Below, piece by piece: positions 27,876 to 37,455 of a DNA stretch of 64,000 nt. Both the position numbers and the translations under genes were made by a program. The DNA comes from Gammaproteobacteria bacterium. Lineage in GTDB: Bacteria > Pseudomonadota > Gammaproteobacteria > UBA6429 > Thiohalophilaceae. The stretch is from the NCBI GenBank assembly GCA_029880855.1, contig JAOUNS010000010.1, positions 62,001-126,000 of the forward strand, given 5' to 3'. The notes beneath the pieces are model-generated. The model ran no database searches. It was not told where the DNA came from and saw only the letters and a list, made by a program, of their open reading frames with translations. How positions within the stretch are numbered: the first letter of the stretch is position 1; each line of letters opens with the position of its first letter.

Positions 27876-29072
27876 TCAAAGCACTTCAATAAACCTCCTA
27901 ATCCGCTGTGCGGCGTGGATGCATTCCTGTAACGGGGCGACGAGGGCCATGCGAATTCGATCCTGGCCGGGGTTGATGCCGTGGGCTTCCCGGGAGAGGT
28001 AGCTGCCGGGCAGGACGGTGACGTTTTGCTGCGCGAACAGTCCCTGCGCGAATTGATCACCGGGGATGGGGGTCTTTGGCCAGAGGTAGAAACCGGCGTC
28101 AGGTTTGTTCACATCGAGTACCGGACTGAGGATATCCAGTACGGCATTGAATTTTTCCACATACAGTCGGCGGCTCTCTTCGACGTGTTGTTCATCGTTC
28201 CAGGCGGCGATACTCGCCAGTTGGTGGTAGGGAGGCATGGCGGAGCCGTGATAGGTGCGATAGGCCAAATAGCTTTTCAGTACGTTTGCATCGCCGGCCA
28301 CAAAGCCGGAGCGCATGCCGGGCAGGTTGGAGCGTTTCGACAGACTGTGGAACACCACGCAGCGGGCAAAATCCTTGTTACCCATCGCTGTCGAGGCCTG
28401 TAGCAGCCCGGCCGGCGGTGTGCTTTCATCGAAGTAGATCTCCGAGTAACACTCATCGGAGGCGATGATGAAATCATGGCGATGGGCCAACTCGATGAGT
28501 TTACCGAGTTGCGCCACGCCTGCCACGGCCCCGGTGGGATTTCCCGGTGAACAGAGATAAATCAATTGGCAACGTTGCCAGACATCCTCAGGCACTGCAT
28601 CAATATCCGCCAGGAAACCGGTCTCGGCGGTGGTGTTCATGAACCAGGGCTCAGCCCCGGAGAGAAATGCCGCCCCTTCATATATCTGGTAAAACGGGTT
28701 GGGCATCAGGATCAGTGGATTGTTACTGCGATCAATTACGGCCTGGGCGAATGAGAACAGGGCCTCACGGGTGCCATTCACCGGGAGCACATGGCGATTG
28801 GCATCCACACTGGCGGCAGGTAACTGAAAGCGGCGCATGAGCCAGTCGGCAATGCTTTGGCGTAATTCATCGGAACCGCGAGTCAGTGGATAGCTGGATA
28901 ACCCGGCACCGGATTGGTTGATAATCTCGCTGACAAAGGCCGGTGCAGCATGTTTTGGTTCGCCAATCGAAAGGGCGATATGTGGCAGATGGGCGGGCGG
29001 GGTGATGCCGTTTTTCAGGGCGGCCAGTTTTTCAAACGGGTAGGGTTGCAGTTTCCGGAGATCGGGGTTCAT
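27876..29072 (-). CDS. dapC: Succinyldiaminopimelate transaminase (DapC type)
   Basis: PLP-dependent fold-type I aminotransferase of 398 residues, the step between DapD and DapE. The start MNPDLRKLQPYPFEKLAALK is the characteristic opening of proteobacterial DapC; an upstream in-frame start at 29141 is not needed. Motifs include NGTREALFSFAQ, PNPFYQIYEGAA, CSPGNPTGAV, ASDECYSEIYF and the PLP lysine in FHSLSKRSNLPGMRSGF, with the terminal Arg in DRIRMALV. Neighbouring dapD and dapE support the assignment. Confidence 0.93.
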   Translation of the reverse strand: MNPDLRKLQPYPFEKLAALKNGITPPAHLPHIALSIGEPKHAAPAFVSEIINQSGAGLSSYPLTRGSDELRQSIADWLMRRFQLPAASVDANRHVLPVNGTREALFSFAQAVIDRSNNPLILMPNPFYQIYEGAAFLSGAEPWFMNTTAETGFLADIDAVPEDVWQRCQLIYLCSPGNPTGAVAGVAQLGKLIELAHRHDFIIASDECYSEIYFDESTPPAGLLQASTAMGNKDFARCVVFHSLSKRSNLPGMRSGFVAGDANVLKSYLAYRTYHGSAMPPYHQLASIAAWNDEQHVEESRRLYVEKFNAVLDILSPVLDVNKPDAGFYLWPKTPIPGDQFAQGLFAQQNVTVLPGSYLSREAHGINPGQDRIRMALVAPLQECIHAAQRIRRFIEVL

Positions 29073-29145
29073 TGATTGTTCTACTGTTATAGGGCTATGC
29101 TTGAGGCGAATGAATAAAAAACATCCCACATTATAAGGCAAGCCC

Positions 29146-30048
29146 TTGAGTCATCCAAATCAACGTTTGAAAAATCACCCCTGGTTACCTGTCGGCAGTC
29201 TGCTTTTGGCCGCCACCCTGTGGGGATTGTTCTGGTATCCGTTGCGCCTTTTAGAGCAGGCCGGTTTGCATGGGCTGTGGGCCACGTTATTGATTTATTG
29301 CGGGACCATGCCGTTGGCACTCTATTATATGCACGGCCGGTACCGGGAAATGCGCGGTTCAACCGGTCTGCTGTTTCTGTTGGCGATCAGCAGTGGCTGG
29401 TGTAATACCGCCTTTATCCTCGCCATGCTGGATGGCAATGTGCTGCGTGTCTTGCTGTTGTTTTATCTGGCGCCGGTCTGGACCGTTATTCTGGGATTTT
29501 TGTTTCTGGACGAACGTCCGGACCGTCAGGGCATGATCGTGATCCTGTTTGCCTTTATCGGGGCGCTGTTCATGTTGTGGGATCCATCAATCGGCCTGCC
29601 GCTGCCGCGTGATCATGCCGACTGGCTGGCGCTTTCCTCCGGTATGTCCTTTGCGATAACCAATGTGTGTGTACGCAAGGTGCAGGCGGTGTCGGTACCG
29701 GTTAAAACCGTGATGGCCTGGGTTGGCTCATTGTTGATTGCCGGCGTGTTGATCCTGACCAGGGATGTGAACCTGGCGGTGACCGGAACTCCGGTATATC
29801 TTGCGCTGTTTTTTGGCGCCGGAGTGATGGTGATCATGACCACTGCAGTGCAATACGGGGTGACAAATATGCCGGTGCATCGATCAGCGGTGATTCTCTT
29901 GTTTGAATTGGTGGTGGGCGCGATCTCCGCCTCACTGCTGACCCACGAAAAGATCCTCCCGCAAGAGTGGCTGGGTGGCGCTCTGGTGGTGGCGGCCGCC
30001 TACTTGTCGGTCCGTAAACAGGTTGATGTGGTTGAGGAGACATCATGA
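29146..30048 (+). CDS. EamA/DMT-family transporter
   Basis: 300-residue inner-membrane protein with ten hydrophobic segments in two EamA repeats; examples are LLLAATLWGLFWYPLRLLEQ in the first and FAITNVCVRKV opening the second. Members export or import small metabolites such as amino acids; the substrate cannot be told. The start is a TTG (29146) with AAGG seven bases upstream; no ATG lies near the conserved N-terminus. It is divergent from dapC and overlaps the following VOC gene by four bases (ATGA). Confidence 0.85.
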   Translation: MSHPNQRLKNHPWLPVGSLLLAATLWGLFWYPLRLLEQAGLHGLWATLLIYCGTMPLALYYMHGRYREMRGSTGLLFLLAISSGWCNTAFILAMLDGNVLRVLLLFYLAPVWTVILGFLFLDERPDRQGMIVILFAFIGALFMLWDPSIGLPLPRDHADWLALSSGMSFAITNVCVRKVQAVSVPVKTVMAWVGSLLIAGVLILTRDVNLAVTGTPVYLALFFGAGVMVIMTTAVQYGVTNMPVHRSAVILLFELVVGAISASLLTHEKILPQEWLGGALVVAAAYLSVRKQVDVVEETS

Positions 30049-30413
30049 TGATCCAGCAGTTTTTGCACGCCAGTCTGATTGTCGCCGATACAAAAGTCGC
30101 ACTGGCCTTCTATCATGAGCTGTTGGGCCTGCCTGTCGATCCGAATCGTCCTGACCTGGGTTATCCCGGCGCCTGGCTGAATGTGGGGGAACAACAGATC
30201 CACCTGTTGCAACTACCCAACCCGGATCCGGTGCAGGGGAGGCCTGATCACGGCGGTCGGGATCGTCATCTTGCCATGCAGGTAATTTCTATTGATGAAC
30301 TCAGTCAGCGGCTCGAAGCAAAAGGGATAGTGTTTACCATGAGCAAGTCAGGGCGCAAAGCGCTGTTTTGTCGTGATCCGGATGGCAATGCGCTGGAGTT
30401 TGTCGAAGGCTGA
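30045..30413 (+). CDS. VOC-family (glyoxalase/dioxygenase superfamily) protein
   Basis: 122-residue vicinal-oxygen-chelate domain: HASLIVADTKVALAFYHELL at the start, HLAMQV in the middle, and a closing FCRDPDGNALEFVEG, giving His9, His75 and a late Glu as likely metal ligands. Small single-domain members act as lyases, resistance proteins or dioxygenases; the substrate is unknown. It is translationally coupled to the transporter upstream, so the pair may handle one metabolite. Confidence 0.85.
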   Translation: MMIQQFLHASLIVADTKVALAFYHELLGLPVDPNRPDLGYPGAWLNVGEQQIHLLQLPNPDPVQGRPDHGGRDRHLAMQVISIDELSQRLEAKGIVFTMSKSGRKALFCRDPDGNALEFVEG

Positions 30414-30420
30414 GCGCCGA

Positions 30421-33075
30421 TCATTCGTCCAGAAATTCAACAATGGTGTCATGCAGACAATCAAACAGGACCATATCCTTGAGCAGATTGTCATTTTCAT
30501 CGGTGATGAAAAATAAATCCTCGGCTCGTTCCCCGAAGGTGGAGATTTTGGCATTGTGCAGGCGTACATGGCACTGGCTGAGTGCAGTGCCGATCAGTGA
30601 CAACATTCCGGGTCGGTCAAAGGCCGTGACCTGCATAACAGTACGTTCCCGGTTGGGATCGGCCCAGAAAGTCACCTCGGTGGGGAAGGTGAAATGTTTT
30701 TTCCGACGATTGATCCGTCGGCCGACATCAACAGCGCGGGGTTGCATGTCGCCGAGATGGGTCTGAATCTTCTCCGCCAGTTGAGATAACTGATAACTGT
30801 CTTCAATCGCCTCACCATCCTGATTCAGTACCAGATAGGTGTTCAGTGAGTAACCGTCTTTGGAGTTCATAATGCGTGCTTCCACGACGTTCAACCCCAT
30901 TTGATCAATTACCGAGGTGGACATGGCAAACAGCTCATCATGGATTTTGGAATAAATAAATATCTCGGTCCCGCCGCGTCGGGCACTTTCCCGCACGAGC
31001 ACCAGATGTGGTGTGTCGGTATTGAGCAGGGCCTGACTGTGCCAGATGATTTCCTCCACCGTAAAGCGCAGAAAGTATTCCTCATCCCAGCGTTCCCATA
31101 ACTGTATAACCTGCTCAATATTGCAACCGGTGTTTTGCAGTTCCTGGCGGGCCTGTCGTTTGATGTCCTGGATGTATTCAGTTTGCATCAGAGGATTATC
31201 CAGACCGCGCTGCAAGGCATGGGTGGTGGCGTTATAGAGTTCTTTTAACAGCGCATCTTTCCAGGTATTCCAGACCTCAGGGCTGGTGGCGCGGATATCC
31301 GCCACCGTCAGCAGGTAGAGGTAATTCAGGTGGACCTGATCGCCTGCCGTATTGGCAAAGGTGTGCACCACACCCGGATCACTGATGTCCTTGCGTTGTG
31401 CAGTGGAAGACATCAACAGATGATTTTCCACCAGCCAGACCACCATGCCGGTGTCATATTCACTCAGCCCGTGTTGGCGACAAAAGGCAGCCGCATCGGC
31501 TGCACCCAGTTGCGAGTGATCGCCGCCGCGACCCTTGGCGATATCATGAAACAGGGCGGCGATGAGTAACAGTTCCTGTTTGGGAACATGCTGGATAATA
31601 TGACTGCAAAGTGGAAATTCATGGCTGAATTCCGCCACCGTAAAGCGACGCAGGTTACGGATCACAAACAGGGTGTGTTCATCCACGGTGTACACATGGA
31701 ACAGATCGTGTTGCATCTGACCGACGATATTCTCAAATACCGGTAAATAGGCGGCAAGGATGCCGTAACGGTTCATGCGGCGCAGTTCATGGGTCACGCC
31801 ATGACCCTGCCGCAGGATTTCAATAAACAGGCTTTTGCAACGAATATCATTGCGGAAGTCATCACCGATCAGGTAACGGTGGTCGCGCACATCACGAATG
31901 GTATTGGCGCGCACTCCCTTGATTTGATCATTCTGTTGCATGAGTAAAAACATTTCCAGCAGTGCAAAGGGATACTGCCTGAAGGTGTTTCTGTTGCGGA
32001 CTTCGAGGAAGCCGCGTTTGATCTGGAAGCGCTTGTTGATGATGACCGGTGCAGCCGTTTCATCAGCATAGAGAATTTCTTCCTGAAAATATTGCAGCAA
32101 CATTTCGTTCAGGCGACTCAACTCCATCACGGTGCGGTAGTACTGTTTCATAAACTGTTCTACCGCCAGCTTGTGCGAGTCATTTTTATAACCGAAACGT
32201 TCGGCCAGCGTGCGCTGATAGTCAAACAGCAGACGGTCTTCCCGTCGACCGCTTAACAGGTGCAGACCATATCGAATCTTCCACAGGAAGGCCTGGCCGT
32301 CATGCAGTTTTTGGTATTCCTGCTCGGTCAGAAAGTGGTGCGTGACCAGGTCATGCAAGGTATTGGCATCGAAATGGCGCTTGGCCACCCAGCCGATCAT
32401 CTGGATATCCCGCAGACCGCCCGGTCCTTCCTTGATATTCGGTTCCAGGTTGTAGGCGGTATCGTTAAATTTTTCGTGCCGTGCCTGTTGTTCGCGCCAC
32501 TTTGCCTCGAAGAAGTCCCTGCCGGGCCACAGATGATCTGGTGCACAGCGGTGACGTTGCTCCAGAAACAGGGTTTCAGGTCCGACCAGCAAGCGCGCTT
32601 CCTGGATGTTGGTGGCAACGGTGATGTCATTTTCCGCCTCGACCACGCAGTCGGCCAGGGTGCGAACACTGTGCCCGATCTCCAGACCGATATCCCACAA
32701 GAAGCGTAAAAACTGTTCCAGATTGGTGTTGTAAACCGGGGTTGCCTGTTCCTGCAGAATCATCAGATCGATATCGGAATGGGGGTGCAATTCGCCGCGG
32801 CCATAGCCACCGACCGCCAGCAATGCCATGTCAGTGATCCCTGCCGGGACAAAAAGGAACCAGGCCCGTTTCAGAATCTCATCCATGAACTGCGCCCGGG
32901 CGTGGACCAGATCAATGATGGCTGCGTTTTCCCACAACCGGTTATCCAGGGACTTCGCATACTCACGAATGGTGGTTTTGAACACTGGTAACGGTTTTGC
33001 GCCGGCGGTGATTTGGCTGTCCAGCCCGGTGAAATCATACTGCAGGCTTTCCACAACAGCGGGCTGTGAACTCAA
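30421..33075 (-). CDS. glnD: [Protein-PII] uridylyltransferase/uridylyl-removing enzyme
   Basis: 884-residue bifunctional nitrogen sensor. It adds UMP to PII when glutamine is low and removes it when glutamine is high. Domains in order: nucleotidyltransferase with GGYGRGELHPHSDIDLMIL, the GlnD helical domain, an HD hydrolase with LFHDIAKGRGGDHSQLG, and two C-terminal ACT domains (REYSLNT-like region and TAFDRPGMLSLIGTALSQC). Size is normal. It overlaps the map stop by four bases, the conserved map-glnD arrangement. Confidence 0.97.
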   Translation of the reverse strand: MSSQPAVVESLQYDFTGLDSQITAGAKPLPVFKTTIREYAKSLDNRLWENAAIIDLVHARAQFMDEILKRAWFLFVPAGITDMALLAVGGYGRGELHPHSDIDLMILQEQATPVYNTNLEQFLRFLWDIGLEIGHSVRTLADCVVEAENDITVATNIQEARLLVGPETLFLEQRHRCAPDHLWPGRDFFEAKWREQQARHEKFNDTAYNLEPNIKEGPGGLRDIQMIGWVAKRHFDANTLHDLVTHHFLTEQEYQKLHDGQAFLWKIRYGLHLLSGRREDRLLFDYQRTLAERFGYKNDSHKLAVEQFMKQYYRTVMELSRLNEMLLQYFQEEILYADETAAPVIINKRFQIKRGFLEVRNRNTFRQYPFALLEMFLLMQQNDQIKGVRANTIRDVRDHRYLIGDDFRNDIRCKSLFIEILRQGHGVTHELRRMNRYGILAAYLPVFENIVGQMQHDLFHVYTVDEHTLFVIRNLRRFTVAEFSHEFPLCSHIIQHVPKQELLLIAALFHDIAKGRGGDHSQLGAADAAAFCRQHGLSEYDTGMVVWLVENHLLMSSTAQRKDISDPGVVHTFANTAGDQVHLNYLYLLTVADIRATSPEVWNTWKDALLKELYNATTHALQRGLDNPLMQTEYIQDIKRQARQELQNTGCNIEQVIQLWERWDEEYFLRFTVEEIIWHSQALLNTDTPHLVLVRESARRGGTEIFIYSKIHDELFAMSTSVIDQMGLNVVEARIMNSKDGYSLNTYLVLNQDGEAIEDSYQLSQLAEKIQTHLGDMQPRAVDVGRRINRRKKHFTFPTEVTFWADPNRERTVMQVTAFDRPGMLSLIGTALSQCHVRLHNAKISTFGERAEDLFFITDENDNLLKDMVLFDCLHDTIVEFLDE

Positions 33076-33839
33076 AGTGACTCCTCCGCACGGAGGGTCA
33101 GGATTTCAGAGCCGCTATCGGTGACCAGGATGGTGTGTTCCCATTGGGCCGAGAGGGAGCGATCTTTGGTCACTACCGTCCAGCCGTCTTTCATGACTTT
33201 CATATGTCGTTTGCCGGCATTGATCATCGGTTCGATGGTAAAGGTCATCCCCGCTTCCAGCACCATGCCGGTGCCCGCCTCGCCGTAGTGGAGGATTTGC
33301 GGCTCCTCGTGAAACTTTTGTCCTATCCCGTGCCCACAATACTCGCGAACGACAGAATAGTGATTGGATTCCGCATAAACCTGGATGGCATGGCCGATAT
33401 CGCCCAGATGGGTACCCGGTCTGACCTGTTCTATCCCTTTGACCATACATTCATAAGCAACACGGCAGAGACGTTGTGACTGGATTGAAGGCTTGCCGAC
33501 AAAGAACATCTTGCTGGTGTCACCATGGTAGCCGTCCTTGATGACGGTAATGTCGACATTGATGATATCGCCGTCCTTGAGTCGTTTTTCATTCGGTATG
33601 CCGTGGCAAATGACATGATTGACCGAGGTGCAAATGGATTTGGGGAAACCGTGGTAATTCAGGGGGGCGGGGACAGCCTGTTGTTTATGCACGATATACT
33701 CATGACAAATCTGATCAAGCTCAGCCGTAGTTACACCGACCTGGATATGGGGTTCAATCATTTCGAGGACTTCAGCGGCGAGACGGCCTGCGACGCGCAT
33801 TTTCTCGATTTCAGACGCAGATTTGATGCTGACACTCAT
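33072..33839 (-). CDS. map: Methionine aminopeptidase, type I
   Basis: Removes initiator Met from nascent proteins. 255 residues, type Ia with no N-terminal extension. Metal ligands are visible in order: Asp in NVDITVIKDGYHGDTSKMF (two aspartates), His in EYCGHGIGQKFHEEPQ, and Glu in FTIEPMIN and WEHTILVT. Divergent from rpsB, as in E. coli. Confidence 0.97.
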   Translation of the reverse strand: MSVSIKSASEIEKMRVAGRLAAEVLEMIEPHIQVGVTTAELDQICHEYIVHKQQAVPAPLNYHGFPKSICTSVNHVICHGIPNEKRLKDGDIINVDITVIKDGYHGDTSKMFFVGKPSIQSQRLCRVAYECMVKGIEQVRPGTHLGDIGHAIQVYAESNHYSVVREYCGHGIGQKFHEEPQILHYGEAGTGMVLEAGMTFTIEPMINAGKRHMKVMKDGWTVVTKDRSLSAQWEHTILVTDSGSEILTLRAEESL

Positions 33840-33944
33840 AATATAGTAGTTGCCTGTGTTGGGCCCAAGTGAGCGGCATTGTACTGCATTGGCGCTTGGG
33901 AATGATAATTCGGCCTAAATTAACCCATGATTTAACAGGATTTA

Positions 33945-33973
33945 TTGTCGTGCCGTGTGGTTTATGGTATAAA
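33945..33973 (+). promoter_or_regulatory. Sigma-70 promoter of rpsB
   Basis: TTGTCG (33945-33950), a 17-base spacer, and TATAAA (33968-33973) followed by the GC-rich AGCGCCCG, which resembles a discriminator of growth-rate/ppGpp-controlled promoters. Predicted start about 33980, giving a leader of about 125 bases. Confidence 0.7.
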
Positions 33974-33979
33974 GCGCCC

Positions 33980-34106
33980 GCTTGTTTAGCAAACTTAACC
34001 GGTCCGCTCGTCGGACTTAATTCGCACACGCACCGACACATATATCAGGGTGCCCAATAAGGGTTGGTATATGGGGTGTGTGGAGGCCAAACCCTGGAGA
34101 TAAAAT
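33980..34106 (+). ncRNA. Long rpsB 5' leader, candidate S2 autoregulatory (t44-type) element
   Basis: The 125-base untranslated leader between the promoter and rpsB contains conserved-looking GGGTGCCCAATAAGGG and GGGGTGTGTGG blocks and ends in GGAGATAAAAT before the ATG. In Enterobacteria the same map-rpsB interval carries the t44/rpsB leader, where S2 represses its own operon. The match is by position and general look; I could not align it. Confidence 0.45.
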
Positions 34107-35009
34107 ATGTCAGATGTAAGCATGCGCCAGATGCTGGAAGCCGGTGTCCACTTTGGACACCAGACCCGTTTCTGGAACCCCAAAATGCGTCCCTTCATTT
34201 TTGGGGATCGTAATAAAATCCATATTATTAATCTGGAAAAAACCCTTCCGTTATATAACGATGCGGTCAACTTCATCGGCAAGCTGGCGTCCAATCGCGG
34301 CACTATCCTGTTTGTCGGTACCAAGCGTGCCGCCCAGCAGGTGGTTCGAGAAGAAGCCGAGCGTTGCGGTATGCCCTTCGTCAACCATCGTTGGTTGGGC
34401 GGGATGTTGACCAACTACAAGACCGTGAAACAGTCCATCAAGCGACTGAAAGAACTCGAAACCATGGCCCAGGACGGTACCTTTGACCGTCTGACCAAGA
34501 AAGAAGCCCTGAATCTGTCTCGCGAAATGGAAAAGCTGGAGCGCAGCCTGGGCGGGATTAAGGAAATGGGCGGTGTACCTGATGCCCTGTTCGTGATAGA
34601 CGTGGGCCACGAAAAAATCGCCATCAGTGAAGCCGCCAAACTGGATATCCCGGTAATCGGTGTGGTTGATACCAATAACAGCCCGGACAACGTTGATTAC
34701 CTGATCCCGGGTAATGATGATGCGATCCGTGCTATCAAGCTCTATGCCCAGGGTATGGCTGACGCCATTCTGACCGGCAAGGCCTCCATGCCACAGAGCA
34801 CCGGCAAGGCTGATGACTTCATTGAGCTGGACGATAGCGGCGAAGTTTCTGTCAGCAAGAAGAAGACCGGCAAGAAGGTGGCAGGCAAGAGTGCGGGAGA
34901 TGACGGCGATGATTCAGCAGCCCGGAAAAAGACTGCCAAGAAGACCGCCAAGAAAAAAACCGTGACCAAGAAAAAAACTGCCAAGAAGAAGACTTCGTCC
35001 GGCAAGTAA
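34107..35009 (+). CDS. rpsB: 30S ribosomal protein S2 with a lysine-rich C-terminal tail
   Basis: 300 residues. Residues 1-235 are canonical S2 ([70 protein letters not shown]). The E. coli protein stops at 241, but here about 55 more residues follow: an acidic linker, then runs of KKKT, AKK and TKKK with alanine and threonine, like histone H1-type or AlgP tails. No stop or frame disruption marks the junction, so the tail is translated. It is first of the rpsB-tsf unit. Confidence 0.97.
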   Translation: MSDVSMRQMLEAGVHFGHQTRFWNPKMRPFIFGDRNKIHIINLEKTLPLYNDAVNFIGKLASNRGTILFVGTKRAAQQVVREEAERCGMPFVNHRWLGGMLTNYKTVKQSIKRLKELETMAQDGTFDRLTKKEALNLSREMEKLERSLGGIKEMGGVPDALFVIDVGHEKIAISEAAKLDIPVIGVVDTNNSPDNVDYLIPGNDDAIRAIKLYAQGMADAILTGKASMPQSTGKADDFIELDDSGEVSVSKKKTGKKVAGKSAGDDGDDSAARKKTAKKTAKKKTVTKKKTAKKKTSSGK

Positions 35010-35013
35010 TTTC

Positions 35014-35031
35014 CCGTTAGCCTGCTAACGG
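35014..35031 (+). terminator. First hairpin in the rpsB-tsf spacer
   Basis: CCGTTAGC (35014-35021), CT, GCTAACGG (35024-35031): a perfect 8-bp stem directly after the rpsB stop codon, not followed by a T-run. It may protect the rpsB mRNA end or act as a pause site. Confidence 0.5.
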
Positions 35032-35089
35032 CGACTTGTTACGTGACATTCTGCTACGGCAGATATTAATCGCTGAAGAAGCAGAAGGA

Positions 35090-35109
35090 GGGGGCTTTGC
35101 CCCCTTTTT
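35090..35109 (+). terminator. Intrinsic terminator/attenuator between rpsB and tsf
   Basis: GGGGGC (35090-35095), TTT loop, GCCCCC (35099-35104), then five T. This should terminate part of the rpsB transcripts and lower tsf expression relative to rpsB. Confidence 0.85.
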
Positions 35110-35211
35110 CCAAATAAGCGGTCAGTACGCATTATTGGGGTCCTGTTGTCCAATCCGGAACACGCAGGGCAACCACAGATATTAAACAGCTATATTGAAG
35201 AGGAAATTGAC

Positions 35212-36087
35212 ATGTCAATCACAGCAGCAATGGTGAAAGAACTGCGTGAACGCACTGGTGCCGGCATGATGGAATGCAAAAAGGCCCTGGTTGAAACCAA
35301 CGGTGATATTGATGCCGCCATTGAACTCATGCGCAAAACGGGTCTGGCCAAGGCAGACAAGAAAGCCGGCCGTACCGCCGCAGAAGGTCTGGTGGTGATC
35401 AGAATGAGCGACGATGCCAAAACCGCCGCGATTGTCGAAGTCAACTGTGAAACCGACTTCGTTTCCAAGGGTGACGACTTTATCGCCTTTGCAGAAGGCA
35501 TTGCCGATCGTGCACTGGCTGACAAGCCTGCCGATATGGAGGCACTGCTGGCAGCACCACTGACCGCCGGCAGCGTGGAAGATACCCGCAAGGCACTGAT
35601 TGCCAAACTGGGTGAAAACATGAGCGTACGTCGTTTCGCGGTCATGAATGCCAAAGGCAAATTCGCCGGTTATATGCACGGCAACCGCATCGGTGTACTG
35701 GTCGACCTGGAAGGCGGTGATGAAACATTGGGCAAGGATCTGGCTATGCACGTTGCCGCCGGCAAACCGGTCTGTGTTGATGAATCTGAAGTACCGGTGG
35801 AATTGATCGAGAAGGAAAGGGAAATCTTTGAAGCCCAGGCTGCAGAAAGCGGCAAGCCGGCTGATATCATCGCCAAGATGGTTGATGGTCGCATCAATAA
35901 GTTCCTGAAAGAAATTACCTTGCTGGGGCAGCCGTTCGTCAAGGATGCCGATCAGACAGTTGAAAAACTGCTGAAAGCAGCGGGCGCCAAGGTTGCCGTT
36001 TTTGTTCGTTACGAAGTCGGTGAAGGTATCGAGAAGAAGACCGAGAATTTCGCTGATGAAGTTATGGCGCAGGTAAAAGGCAGCTAG
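35212..36087 (+). CDS. tsf: Translation elongation factor Ts
   Basis: Guanine-nucleotide exchange factor for EF-Tu. 291 residues; the start [26 protein letters not shown] is diagnostic and set by GAGGAAA seven bases upstream, so the longer frame from 35146 is not used. The [14 protein letters not shown] segment carries the TDFV motif that disrupts the Mg site of EF-Tu. Confidence 0.97.
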   Translation: MSITAAMVKELRERTGAGMMECKKALVETNGDIDAAIELMRKTGLAKADKKAGRTAAEGLVVIRMSDDAKTAAIVEVNCETDFVSKGDDFIAFAEGIADRALADKPADMEALLAAPLTAGSVEDTRKALIAKLGENMSVRRFAVMNAKGKFAGYMHGNRIGVLVDLEGGDETLGKDLAMHVAAGKPVCVDESEVPVELIEKEREIFEAQAAESGKPADIIAKMVDGRINKFLKEITLLGQPFVKDADQTVEKLLKAAGAKVAVFVRYEVGEGIEKKTENFADEVMAQVKGS

Positions 36088-36124
36088 ACCCTGACATAAA
36101 CCCGATCAGTGGATAAAAATAACG

Positions 36125-36856
36125 ATGACAGCTGATGACCTGAAATACAAACGTATTCTCCTGAAATTAAGCGGAGAGGCCCTGATGGGGGATCAATCTT
36201 TCGGGATTGATCCTGCCATTGTTACGCAGATCGCCCGTGAAGTCGGTATCCTTAACAAGGCCGGGGTACAGGTGGCGATTGTGATTGGTGGCGGTAACAT
36301 TTTTCGCGGTGTCAGTCTGTCGGCAGCCGGGATGGATCGAACTTCAGCGGACCACATGGGTATGCTGGCAACCGTCATTAATTCATTGGCGATACAGGAT
36401 GGACTGGAACACGCCGGAATGCAGGTGCGCGTGATGTCCGCTTTGCCCATTCATCAGGTCTGCGAAGACTATATCCGCCGCCGCGCCATTCGACACCTGG
36501 AGAAAGGGCGGGTGGTGATCTTTGCCGCCGGTACAGGCAATCCGTTCTTTACCACAGATACGGCAGCCAGTTTGCGTGGTGTGGAGATCAATGCCGACAT
36601 CGTGATCAAGGCGACCAAGGTTGATGGTGTCTATTCCGCTGATCCGACCAAAGATCCCGCCGCCACCAAATATGAACATCTGGTGTATGATGATGTCATC
36701 AGGAATAAGCTGGCTGTGATGGATACGACTGCAATTGTATTGTGTCGTGACAACGATATCCCATTACGGGTTTGTAACATGAATAAAGAAGGCGCCCTGT
36801 TACGGATAGTCAGGGGCGAGGCAGAAGGCACACTGGTAGACAGAGGGGAACACTAA
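36125..36856 (+). CDS. pyrH: Uridylate kinase
   Basis: Hexameric bacterial UMP kinase, UMP plus ATP to UDP. 243 residues of the amino-acid-kinase fold: [48 protein letters not shown]. Its stop overlaps the frr start by one base (TAATG), so translation is coupled. Confidence 0.97.
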   Translation: MTADDLKYKRILLKLSGEALMGDQSFGIDPAIVTQIAREVGILNKAGVQVAIVIGGGNIFRGVSLSAAGMDRTSADHMGMLATVINSLAIQDGLEHAGMQVRVMSALPIHQVCEDYIRRRAIRHLEKGRVVIFAAGTGNPFFTTDTAASLRGVEINADIVIKATKVDGVYSADPTKDPAATKYEHLVYDDVIRNKLAVMDTTAIVLCRDNDIPLRVCNMNKEGALLRIVRGEAEGTLVDRGEH

Positions 36857-37413
36857 TGCTCAATGATCTCAAAAAAGACGCTGAAGCCCGCATGGGTAAA
36901 AGTGTGGAATCACTGAAAGGCGATTTGACCAAAATACGTACCGGTCGCGCCCATCCAAGTTTGCTGGAACACATCACCGTTGATTACTATGGCTCCGAAG
37001 TGCCGCTGAGTCAGGCTGCCAATATCTCGGTAGGCGATGCCAGAACACTGGCCGTGACTCCCTGGGAAAAACAGATGGTGCCTGTGATTGAAAAGGCAAT
37101 TATGAAATCGGACCTGGGTTTGAACCCGGTAACCGCCGGTGAAGTGATTCGCATCCCCCTGCCGCCGCTGACAGAAGAACGTCGCAAGGACATGATCAAA
37201 GTGGTCCGCCATGAAGGGGAAAACGCCAAGGTTGCCATTCGGAATATCCGCCGTGATATTTTAAGTGATGTGAAAACGCTGCTGAAAGAAAAGGAAATCA
37301 CCGAAGATCAGGACCGACAGACTCAGGATGAGGTACAGAAAATCACCGACAAATATGTCGCGTTGGTGGACAAGGTCCTGCAGGAAAAAGAAAAAGACTT
37401 GATGGAAATCTGA
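36856..37413 (+). CDS. frr: Ribosome recycling factor
   Basis: 185-residue tRNA-shaped factor that, with EF-G, splits post-termination ribosomes. Conserved parts are the [28 protein letters not shown] and [16 protein letters not shown] segments and the C-terminal helical stretch. Length matches E. coli (185). Directly coupled to pyrH. Confidence 0.97.
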   Translation: MLNDLKKDAEARMGKSVESLKGDLTKIRTGRAHPSLLEHITVDYYGSEVPLSQAANISVGDARTLAVTPWEKQMVPVIEKAIMKSDLGLNPVTAGEVIRIPLPPLTEERRKDMIKVVRHEGENAKVAIRNIRRDILSDVKTLLKEKEITEDQDRQTQDEVQKITDKYVALVDKVLQEKEKDLMEI

Positions 37414-37455
37414 CATCGTCTGACCGACCACAAGCGTTTAAAGGCAGTAGCCCCA

